From Methylobacterium soli (GTDB lineage: Bacteria; Pseudomonadota; Alphaproteobacteria; Rhizobiales; Beijerinckiaceae): a stretch of 64,000 bases of DNA. The stretch is from contig NZ_VZZK01000008.1 in NCBI RefSeq assembly GCF_008806385.1, positions 161,681 through 225,680 on the forward strand. Direction: 5' to 3'. The translations under genes and the position numbers were made by a program. Below the pieces are notes generated by a model. It was not told the DNA's origin, made no database searches, and worked only from the letters and a program-made list of their open reading frames with translations. Numbering within the stretch: the stretch's first letter is position 1; each line of letters opens with the position of its first letter. This document shows, in pieces, positions 57,435 to 64,000 of this stretch.

Positions 57435-57683
57435 TCAAGCGTTCGAGACGCTGGTCAGGATCTGGGCGGCACGCTTTACCTCCGCCGTGACGAGCTCCTC
57501 GCTCGGGCTTTCCGCCGGCATGGTCGCCAGGATTCGCGCCACGTCCTGTTGCACGTCCTCGCGGATCTCTGGCGATTCCTCGGCGAGACGACCGATGAGG
57601 GCGCCAAGGACGATGCCGATCGCGACGGTCTTCGCGTGCAGGCGGGTCAGTTCGTCGAGCGGGGGCTCATTGTTCTGGTTCAT
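57435..57683 (-). CDS. Hypothetical protein, 82 aa
   Basis: The product begins MNQNNEPPLDELTRLHAKTVAIG, with one moderately hydrophobic helix (about 18-31, TVAIGIVLGALIGRL) and a mostly helical acidic remainder (EESPEIREDVQQDVARIL, SEELVTAEVKRAAQIL). GGAG lies 6 nt before the ATG at 57683. Not recognised. Confidence 0.65.
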   Translation of the reverse strand: MNQNNEPPLDELTRLHAKTVAIGIVLGALIGRLAEESPEIREDVQQDVARILATMPAESPSEELVTAEVKRAAQILTSVSNA

Positions 57684-57906
57684 CGGCGGCTCCATCCCTC
57701 CGGTTCGCCCTCGCTGTGAAGCGCTGCGCCTCGGCTGTCCACCCGAAGGTGGAGGGGCAAGCCGGAACTGAAGCGGAGTCGGGGCGCGCCGGACGCGCTG
57801 ACGGAGTGTGGAGACACCAGCTCGACGCGTGTTGGCCGCGCCGACCGACCCGGCTCAAATCCGAGACCGTGGCGGGTATCTCATCTGGATGTCGATGCGC
57901 TCGATT

Positions 57907-58281
57907 TCAGCGGATCAGATGCAGGTTTACTCTCTTTGTCTGCACCGTTGAGACTTCCACGTCACTCTGACCGGGCGCGATTTCTTTGTCCCCGAAGAGG
58001 ATCGCGTAGGTTTCCGGGTCGTAGTAGGGCAGGATCATCTTGGCGAAGTCGGCAGCCGGCAAGCCGAGCGCCTCGGACCAAACCCGCAGCTTGTCTGGAG
58101 GAACGCGACCACGCCCGGTCTCCAGCTGTGAAATGAAGGTGTAGACCCCACCGCCCACCAGCGCGCACAACTCACGCTGAGACAGGCCACGCGCTTCGCG
58201 CAGGCGCTTCAGGAGACGGCCGCCTTCCCGACGGAGCTCCTGCACCTCCGGGCTGGAGAGACGCTGTGTGTTGGTGAACAT
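57907..58281 (-). CDS. Xre-family transcriptional regulator (paralogue 2)
   Basis: The 124-residue protein shares its whole architecture with the regulator at 46285-46677: start MFTNTQRLSSPEVQELRREG, HTH_XRE domain (LLKRLREARGLSQRELCAL, ISQLETGRGRVPPDKLRVWSEALG) and the tail KMILPYYDPETYAILFGD. Identity is obvious over the HTH and tail and lost only at the extreme C-terminus. A GTATG-N7-CATAC palindrome lies 31 bases upstream. The pair brackets the surface/glycan region. ATG 58281 matches the paralogue start. Confidence 0.85.
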   Translation of the reverse strand: MFTNTQRLSSPEVQELRREGGRLLKRLREARGLSQRELCALVGGGVYTFISQLETGRGRVPPDKLRVWSEALGLPAADFAKMILPYYDPETYAILFGDKEIAPGQSDVEVSTVQTKRVNLHLIR

Positions 58282-58311
58282 GGTCCTTGGCCTGGATGTG
58301 CTCGCTCCGGA

Positions 58312-58328
58312 GTATGGTTTTAACATAC
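58312..58328. promoter_or_regulatory. Palindrome upstream of Xre regulator 2
   Basis: GTATG (58312-58316) and CATAC (58324-58328) form an inverted repeat with a 7-nt AT-rich spacer. The same half-sites, in the opposite order, occur upstream of the paralogous regulator at 46718-46736. Probably an operator. Confidence 0.5.
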
Positions 58329-58555
58329 CTGAGGAGACCTTGCCATGACAACGGCCATCGCGAGATAGGAATGCCTCGCCATGTGGCCATCGAGGCACGC
58401 GGATTGATCGCCTGCCTGATCCAGGGCTCCACTGGATCGGGTCCAAAGCGAAATCAAACGCCTGACCAAGGGCAGCGTCACCGGGGCCGACGGCTGAAGG
58501 AGATCAAGGCCCGTCGCGAGGAGCTGAAGCTCGCCCCCGCGAGGAGCGCGAGCTC

Positions 58556-58927
58556 GTGCACGCACCGGACCTCCTGCCGGCCAGGACCGAAGCGCCACCA
58601 ACGGGCGCGGAGCGTTCCGTTGCGGTGCTGGCCTCGAAAGACGAGCCCCTCGTGCTCGCCTTCGACCACGGCGACTTCCTGGCGCTGGCAGTCCGGCGGC
58701 TGCGCGGCAAGGTAGACTACTCCGAGGTGGGGTTCGCGCTCCTGCCCAAGCAGTTCACACTGCGGCAGCTGCAGGACGTGCATGAGGCGATCCTCGGGAC
58801 GACGCTGAACAAGTCCGCCTTCCGCCGCCGCATGCTCGACAGGGGTTGGATCGCGCCGACCGGCCAGCGCGAGGCGGGCACCTCCTTCCGACCCGCCGAA
58901 CTCTTCCGTTTCGAACGGCCACTCTGA
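58556..58927 (+). pseudogene. NrtR-like regulator fragment (Nudix domain missing)
   Basis: The 123 codons from the GTG at 58556 encode the C-terminal part of a Nudix-related transcriptional regulator: RRLRGKVDYSEVGFALLPKQFTLRQLQDVHEAILGTTLNKSAFRRRMLDRGWIAPTG (in parts) and RPAELFRFERP. In NrtR proteins this winged-helix part follows a ~140-residue Nudix domain, absent here. Bases 58440-58555 contain frame-shifted, helix-like coding remnants (EIKRLTKG, RLKEIKARREELK) not from a Nudix domain, so the gene was cut by a rearrangement. It may still be translated. The SPFH gene starts 16 bases later. Confidence 0.65.
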
Positions 58928-58943
58928 TCACGCGGAGAACCTC

Positions 58944-59927
58944 ATGGCCACGATCCACAGGTACGGCTTCGTCTCGCAGCTGAGGAGCGAGGCAAGCAGT
59001 CACGTCATCCGCTACCGGAAGGGACGTGTCCGCCAGAGCGGCCGGGGACTGGCCTTCTGGTTCCGGCCGGAGGCGACCAGCATCGCCGAGGTGCCCATGG
59101 ACGACCGCGAAATGACGCTGTTCGTCCGCGGGCGCAGCCAGGACTTCCAGAGCATCGCCGTCCAGGGGACGATCGGCTGGCACGTGACCGATCCTGTCAG
59201 CACGGCAAGCCGCATCGACTTCTCGATCGACCTGCGCAGCGGCAAGCTGCAGGGCGAGCCGATCGAGAAGATCGAGGCACGCCTCGCTGGCATCGCGAGC
59301 CAAGCGGTCCTGCAGCATCTCGGACGTGCCGCCGTCCGTGCGCTGCTCGATGCCGGTCCCGAGCCCTTGCGCGGTGAGCTGGTCGCCGTCCTGTCGAACG
59401 ATGCGTCATGGGCCGAGATCGGCATCACCGTCGTGTCGGTGCGGCTGACCAACCTGGCCCCGAGCAGCGAGCTGGAGCGGGCGTTGCAGACGCCGACCTT
59501 CGAGACGCTCCAGAAGAAGGCGGACGAGGCGACCTTCGCGCGCCGTGCGCTCGCTGTCGAGAAGGAGCGCGCCATCGCCGAGAACGAGCTCGCCACGCGC
59601 ACCGAGCTGGCGCGCCGCGAGAAGGGGCTGATCGCCGAGGAGACGCAGAACGCGCGCGATCGTGCCGAGGGCCTTGCCGCCGCACGACAGGTGGAGGCGA
59701 CCGCAGAGGCGGAGCGGATCCGCCTCGTCGAAGGCGCGCGGGCGGACGCGGAGCAGCGGCGCGTGGAAACCTACCGCGATCTACCGCCGGCCATCCTGCT
59801 CGGCCTGGCCGCGCGCGAACTCGCGGGCAAGCTGGAGACCATCGAGCACCTGAACGTGACGCCGGATCTGCTCGCCACCGTGCTGGGCGAGTTTCGTCGG
59901 CAGCCGACCCTGACCGGTTCACGCTGA
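58944..59927 (+). CDS. SPFH/band-7 domain protein
   Basis: The 327-residue protein belongs to the stomatin/prohibitin (SPFH) superfamily. Residues ~10-200 form the SPFH domain (VPMDDREMTLFVRGRSQDFQSIAVQGTIGWHVTDP, GITVVSVRLTNLAPSSELERALQ, in parts), then a long Ala/Glu/Arg-rich coiled coil (~200-275) that in this family mediates ring assembly, and a C-terminal LLGLAARELAGKLETIEHLNVTPDLLATVL. There is no N-terminal membrane helix, so membrane attachment is peripheral or absent. GGAG lies 6 nt before ATG 58944. It sits between the NrtR-like fragment and the NAD-kinase-like gene, 14 bases from the latter. Confidence 0.85.
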   Translation: MATIHRYGFVSQLRSEASSHVIRYRKGRVRQSGRGLAFWFRPEATSIAEVPMDDREMTLFVRGRSQDFQSIAVQGTIGWHVTDPVSTASRIDFSIDLRSGKLQGEPIEKIEARLAGIASQAVLQHLGRAAVRALLDAGPEPLRGELVAVLSNDASWAEIGITVVSVRLTNLAPSSELERALQTPTFETLQKKADEATFARRALAVEKERAIAENELATRTELARREKGLIAEETQNARDRAEGLAAARQVEATAEAERIRLVEGARADAEQRRVETYRDLPPAILLGLAARELAGKLETIEHLNVTPDLLATVLGEFRRQPTLTGSR

Positions 59928-59941
59928 AGGAGCGGGTGGAC

Positions 59942-60523
59942 ATGGCGATCGCCAACACCCGCGCGGTGCTCGTCGTGCGGGAGACGGACTACGAGTTGCT
60001 GCTCGCCCGACACGCGACGCGCGGGCAGGCGCGCTTCTTCTTGGAAAGCCGCGGCCAGCGCCTCGCAGAGGTCGAGGCGCGGCACCATGATTTCCACGCG
60101 GTGCTCGCGCGAGCGCGCGCCTCGATCCCCGCGGAATGGCGGCAGGCTGTGGTGAAGCGCGGCGACCTCGACCGCTTCCTGTTCGAGCCCGACGATGTGG
60201 TCGTCGCGGTGGGGCAGGACGGGCTGGTCGCCAACGTGGCCAAATACCTGGACACGCAGCCGGTGATCGGCATCAACCCGGCTCCCGACCTCTATGACGG
60301 CGTCCTGGCCCGGCTCCGGGTCGAGCGCCTGGAAGCCTTGCTTCCGGCCAGCGCCGCCGGTGCGGTTCCCGTGGAGCGTCGCACGTTGCCCGCACCCTTG
60401 TCCTCGCGGAGCGCGTCATGTCGTGACGAGCGATCAGGAGACAAAAAAATGGATCGTGAACGCAAGTGCGATGCAGCCGAGGGGTTGATCGACGACGCCC
60501 GCGAGCAGGTCCGCGACGGCTAG
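59942..60523 (+). pseudogene. Truncated NAD-kinase-like gene
   Basis: The first ~140 codons match the N-terminal half of ATP-NAD kinase-like proteins: VVRETDYELLLARHATRGQARFFLESRG, then VVVAVGQDGLVANVAKYLDTQPVIGINP with the GGDG-like motif GQDG (91-94) and YDGVLARL. The family then needs a second, beta-rich domain with the NAD site; here it is replaced after about residue 145 by unrelated sequence (LSSRSASCRDERSGDKK). AGGAG lies 9 nt before ATG 59942. The frame is 193 codons, well short of a full kinase, so the protein should be inactive unless the short form has another role. Confidence 0.65.
60449..60523 (+). CDS. Possible 24-aa peptide inside the NAD-kinase remnant
   Basis: In the same frame as the truncated kinase, ATG 60449 is preceded by AGGAG with 7-8 nt spacing (AGGAGACAAAAAA), a better ribosome site than most genes here. 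It encodes 24 residues starting MDRERKCDAAEG, all hydrophilic. It may be the surviving 5' end of another gene that was joined to the kinase fragment. Confidence 0.3.
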   Translation: MDRERKCDAAEGLIDDAREQVRDG

Positions 60524-60680
60524 CCGAAGGAGCGGCCGAGCCTTGGCACGGACCAGCCTGGCGGCGGCGAGCGCACCGAGGCACCAAAGGATTGACGCCG
60601 CTTACCATCGGCGTTGTCTGAGCCTAGGAAGCTTCGGGCCCTGTGTGCGGACCGGAGAAAACACGCGGAGAGGGCCACCG

Positions 60681-60938
60681 ATGGCAAAGACCTTCGTCTA
60701 CGAGTTCGTTTTCGGCCTGCCTGATGGGGAGCAAAGCCGGGTTTATACAGTCAGGTCGAACAACTGGCGCGATGCCGTTAAGGCGATTCAGCGCTACAAC
60801 GCGAAGGATGAAGTGATCGCCTTTCAGCTCGCTGACCCAAAGACTTCCGGCCTGCGTGGTGCCAAGGCGGAGAAAGACGTGGTTGTGGAACATCCGACCA
60901 TGCCGAACATCAGAAGCTTGGCGTCGGAGCCAGATTAG
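60681..60938 (+). CDS. Hypothetical protein, 85 aa
   Basis: The product starts MAKTFVYEFVFGLPDGEQSR and reads as a small soluble alpha/beta protein (RVYTVRSNNWRDAVKAIQRYN, EVIAFQLADPKTSG), without signal peptide or membrane helix. GGAGAGG lies upstream of ATG 60681. Not recognised. Confidence 0.6.
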   Translation: MAKTFVYEFVFGLPDGEQSRVYTVRSNNWRDAVKAIQRYNAKDEVIAFQLADPKTSGLRGAKAEKDVVVEHPTMPNIRSLASEPD

Positions 60939-61142
60939 GTTGCGCCGCCCGAGCCTGTGGAACTTGGCAGGCAGGGCATCCCGCGCTTGGGTTAGGCCGG
61001 CCCTGGCCACCGCCAGCTTGCGCTCGGCTGTGAATTCAGAGTGCGTTTGGACGCCGATCGACACGCTAAGTGTCTGATCCAAAACGAAGCTTGAGAATTC
61101 TGTTTGATGTTGATCGCAGCCTCAACGGGGCGGTAGAGGTGT

Positions 61143-62177
61143 CTACCTGCTAACACTACGTCGGCCGCGCGGCCCAGCGGATGCTGACGTGTTGTCATGA
61201 TTTTCATCGAGGAGCTTACGCCAGCGGATTAGGCGCTCGGGGTTGAGCCTGCCGTCGGCGACGGCGGCCTGCACGGCGCAGCCGGGTTCGTGCGCGTGCG
61301 TACAGTCGCGGAACCGGCACGAGGGTGCGAGTTCGGTGATCTCGGCGAACAGCGTTGCGATCCCTTCCGCAGCGCCGCTGACGTGCAGCGTTCGCATTCC
61401 CGGTGTGTCGATCACCCAGCCGCCCCCTGCGATGGCGTGCAGTGAACGCGACGTAGTGGTGTGGCGTCCCTTGGCGTCGTGCTCGCGAATGCCTCCGGTT
61501 TCCTGGGGGAGCGCCTGTCCCGGACCGGCGAGCGTGTTCACCAGGGTCGATTTGCCGACACCGGAAGAGCCGACCAACGCCACAGTCTGCCCCACCCCGC
61601 ACCACGAGGCTAAGGTGCATGCAGCCGCCGGAAGACGGGGATTGACGGGTACGACGTCGAGCCCGCGCTGCAACTCGGCAGCCTGGCGGCGGTAGGCGCC
61701 AACATCGGCCGCCATGTCGGCTTTGGTGAGCAAGATCACAGGATTTGCGCCACCCTGATTGGCCAGAGCCAGATAGCGCTCCAGTCGGGCCTGATTGAAA
61801 TCGGCGTTGCAGGAGGTGACGATGAACAGCGTATCGACATTGGCTGCAGCGGGCTGCAGGGTCCTGCTGCCTTCGAGTCGTCGCTCCAAGACCGTCCTTC
61901 GGTTCAGGCGGCGGTGGAGCATCCGGGTCTGAGGATGAGCCAGGACCCAATCGCCCACGGCGAAATCACCGGTGTTCGTATGAACGGGAAGCGTCAGCTC
62001 GACCGGTCCCGTTTCCGACAGGCCTGTCAGGCGTGAGCGGTGAACCATGGCGATCCGCATGGGAGCGAGATTCGACTCGTTCGATGCACGCTGCTCCTCG
62101 AAGAAGTCGAGCCAACCTAGGCTCGCAAGCGTCGCAGGTGGGAGGAGGTCGGGATGATCGGTCACCGGCCTGCACAT
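61143..62177 (-). CDS. rsgA: Ribosome small-subunit-dependent GTPase RsgA
   Basis: A circularly permuted GTPase that helps mature the 30S subunit. The 344-residue protein has an OB fold (about 40-110), then the G domain in permuted order: TKAD (151-154, G4), GSSGVGKST (203-211, G1), a switch region with HTTTSRSLH, and DTPGMR (257-262, G3). The zinc finger Cys287, Cys292, His294 and Cys300 (CRFRDCTHAHEPGC) closes it. All key residues are present, so it looks functional despite lying among decayed genes. It may be a second copy; the rest of the genome is not visible. Confidence 0.92.
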   Translation of the reverse strand: MCRPVTDHPDLLPPATLASLGWLDFFEEQRASNESNLAPMRIAMVHRSRLTGLSETGPVELTLPVHTNTGDFAVGDWVLAHPQTRMLHRRLNRRTVLERRLEGSRTLQPAAANVDTLFIVTSCNADFNQARLERYLALANQGGANPVILLTKADMAADVGAYRRQAAELQRGLDVVPVNPRLPAAACTLASWCGVGQTVALVGSSGVGKSTLVNTLAGPGQALPQETGGIREHDAKGRHTTTSRSLHAIAGGGWVIDTPGMRTLHVSGAAEGIATLFAEITELAPSCRFRDCTHAHEPGCAVQAAVADGRLNPERLIRWRKLLDENHDNTSASAGPRGRRSVSR

Positions 62178-62687
62178 GACATGGCACTGGTCTCGTGACC
62201 AGCGGCGCGTAAGAAGGTGCGTTTCCCGCGTGCGATCGCGATCGAGCTTCTAAGCGTCTCTCGTACCCCTGCCCGCCGCAAGTTTAGCTGGGGAGCACAG
62301 CTGATGGGTGGCAGGCAGACCTCTGTGTTGAAAACGGACCGCCCGCCGATCGTGAGCGAGGGTCCGCTGTTGGCGCAAATGGGGCCCTTGATCCGGCCCG
62401 AGCCGATGTCCGCTTTGGGAATGCTGGCGAAGTCCATCAAGCGGCCGAGATGGGCGCGAAGCAGGCGACCGAAGGTGGCCGAAAGCTGCTGGTCCGCTTC
62501 TGGAGAGAAAACCGGAAGAGCGGACGTCGATGTAGTCCCCGCTCCTGACTCCTCTCAGAGCTGAGTAACGTCTTCTGCCAGACTGCACTCACTGGCTTCG
62601 AAGACCGGCAGCGCGCACGGCAGCACCGTACCGCTCCGTCGCGCCCACGATGAAGCGCCAGAACCCATCCGCCGAGAGAGGCATCAG
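62178..62687. other. Region without recognised gene
   Basis: A 510-base stretch upstream of rsgA and the kinase pseudogene. Frames on both strands are open for 90-115 codons, but their products resemble no family and lack ribosome sites. Probably decayed DNA plus the rsgA promoter. Confidence 0.35.
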
Positions 62688-63548
62688 ATGGTCCGCTCGC
62701 TGCTCGGCTCCCGCATCCAGCTCGACGTGACGGTCCCGGACGCCTTGCTCTACGCGGAGGCCGACGTCGCGCAGTTCGAGACTGCGTTGGTCAACTTGTC
62801 GGTCAACGCCCGCGATGCCATGGATGGCGAGGGACGCCTGGCGATCACTGTCGAGGCGGCAGCGTTCCTGCCGGCGATGCGACATCACCCCGAACGCGAG
62901 GGCGCCTACGTCGCCATCTCGGTGCGAGACACCGGCACGGGTATCGCGCCCGAGCACCTCTCCAGGATCTTCGAGCCGTTCTTCACCACCAAGGACGTCG
63001 GCAAGGGTACGGGGCTTGGCCTGTCTCAGGTCTTCGGCTTCGCCAAGCAGTCCGGCGGTGACGTCAACGTGCAAAGCGAGGTGGGGGCAGGTACCCGCTT
63101 CACGATCTATCTGCGCTCGTCGGCGCGGCGGCCGGACGTGGGTGCTGGCAGCAGCGAGAGCGCCGCCGCCGCCCTGGGCCATGGTAATCACGTGCTGTTG
63201 GTGGAGGGCAACTCCGACGTGGGCGACTTCGCCTCGCACATGCTGCAGGACCTTGGCTACGAGGCTACCTAGGTGCCGGAGGCCCAGTCGGCGCTCGTCT
63301 TGCTGGCCGAGGACGAGCTTCGGTTCGACGTGGTGTTCACCGACGTGGTCATGCCGGGCATGAGCGGCATCGAACTGGGTCGGGAGATCCGCCGCCTCTA
63401 CCCGGGTCTGCCGGTGGTCCTGGCCAGCGGATACAGCACCGTGCTGGCCGAGAAGGGCCACGACGGGTTCGAGTTGCTGCGTAAGCCCTACTCGGTGGAA
63501 GCCATCTCGCGAGTGTTGCGCAAGGTCATCCGCCAGCGCGCGACCTAG
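62688..63548 (+). pseudogene. Hybrid histidine kinase remnant with in-frame stop
   Basis: Codons from 62688 encode the ATPase domain of a histidine kinase: N box NLSVNARDAM, G1 [16 protein letters not shown] box [10 protein letters not shown] and G2 [12 protein letters not shown] receiver domain follows (HVLLVEGNSDVGDF, then VVFTDVVMPGMSG with the phospho-acceptor Asp, and LRKPYSVEAI). A TAG at 63270-63272 splits the receiver after GYEAT; reading through it in the same frame restores the domain without loss. The sensor and phospho-His domains are missing upstream, and the receiver's acidic pocket has Gly for Asp (VEGN instead of VEDN). A decayed gene, possibly still making a 194-residue ATPase fragment. 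Confidence 0.8.
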
Positions 63549-63724
63549 GCCGGACCTCGAACATTGACGCTTTCTCAAGTTTTAAGTCATCCTTGGGAAG
63601 CCGTCCCCAGCGGCGCCTGCAGTGAAGCACAAGGTGGTGGCGATCCAACGTTTGGAGAGGTCCCCGGCAGGGCACAGTCATCTATCCTATCGGCAAGAGT
63701 GTGGAGGGCGGTACCGCGGACGGC

Positions 63725-63859
63725 TCAGGTTCCAAGTTCGGGCATAATCGCGGCCGAAATCTCTGCGTCGTGCTCTGACAGGAACGCAGTTGTCTCGCGC
63801 ATGCCGTGGCGCCAGAACTCCTCGGCGGGGAAGCGATCGAGTTGATACTCGATCTTCAT
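63725..63859 (-). CDS. Possible remnant gene end, 44 codons
   Basis: On the minus strand, a frame that is open from about 63950 shows coherent protein-like sequence (IETRLMKIEYQLDRFPAEEF, RETTAFLSEHDAEISAAIMPE) ending at a TGA. The first ATG is at 63859 but has no good ribosome site; upstream residues (SESWYNGGLGLSIGGADA) look part of the same protein and stop at a TGA near 63960. Likely the 3' end of a broken gene of unknown family. Confidence 0.3.
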   Translation of the reverse strand: MKIEYQLDRFPAEEFWRHGMRETTAFLSEHDAEISAAIMPELGT

Positions 63860-64000
63860 CAGGCGCGTCTCGATGCGGCCGGTACCGGCTTCGGCGGCGT
63901 CGGCACCCCCAATGCTGAGACCAAGTCCGCCGTTATACCAACTCTCACTGATCAGAACTCATGGGCCCAGGCGCGCTGGCCGATGGACATGATACGCCAG

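Noticed and set aside
58287..58555. Plus-strand frame ahead of the NrtR-like fragment
   Set aside because: Product is random-looking with the helix-like pieces in different frames; treated as a decayed junction rather than a gene.
1..64000. CRISPR array
   Set aside because: No series of regularly spaced identical repeats was seen anywhere and no cas gene is present.

Overview
The window looks like a chromosomal segment of a Methylobacterium-type alphaproteobacterium (Hyphomicrobiales/Rhizobiales). It is very GC-rich with strong G/C third-position bias. It carries a 14-gene nuo operon of alphaproteobacterial layout followed by birA, rnj and mce, a short (441 aa) type of prolyl-tRNA synthetase, and a perfect alphaproteobacterial LexA box (GTTC-N7-GTTC). 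The genus is inferred from protein resemblance; no search was run.

Left part (0-16.6 kb): housekeeping genes. These are infA, recO-parC, a lipoprotein, a ChaC-type gamma-glutamylcyclotransferase, dnaE, a GT1 glycosyltransferase, a DsbA/FrnE-type oxidoreductase, lolD-lolC, proS and an FucP-like sugar transporter. Upstream of dnaE sits a 34-residue membrane-peptide gene behind a perfect LexA box, a good candidate for an undescribed SOS-induced peptide of the SidA type.

Middle part (16.6-41.4 kb): one long leftward block. It encodes respiratory complex I (nuoA to nuoN, 35.7 to 20.0 kb) and continues into birA, rnj (RNase J), mce (methylmalonyl-CoA epimerase) and a DUF1467 membrane protein. NuoL has an 80-residue histidine-rich insert and NuoE has a long C-terminal extension ending in a helix-hairpin-helix-like segment. 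A tRNA-Asp(GTC) gene separates this from a branched-chain amino acid (or amide) ABC transporter operon, livK-livH-livMG-livF, in which the second permease and first ATPase are fused.

Right part (41.8-64 kb): accessory DNA. It holds a CAP-domain lipoprotein, an 800-residue Ser/Ala/Thr-rich membrane-anchored protein of unknown function, two AT-rich glycosyltransferase genes, a methyltransferase, and a probable S-layer locus (DUF4214/RTX-like 891-residue protein plus SapC). Two paralogous Xre-type regulators, each behind a GTATG/CATAC palindrome, bracket most of this region, and a run of tiny membrane-protein genes lies next to the second. The far right is eroding: an NrtR-like fragment, an intact SPFH gene and a broken NAD-kinase-like gene form a cassette, followed by an intact rsgA, a hybrid histidine kinase with a truncated start and an in-frame TAG, and unassignable remnants.
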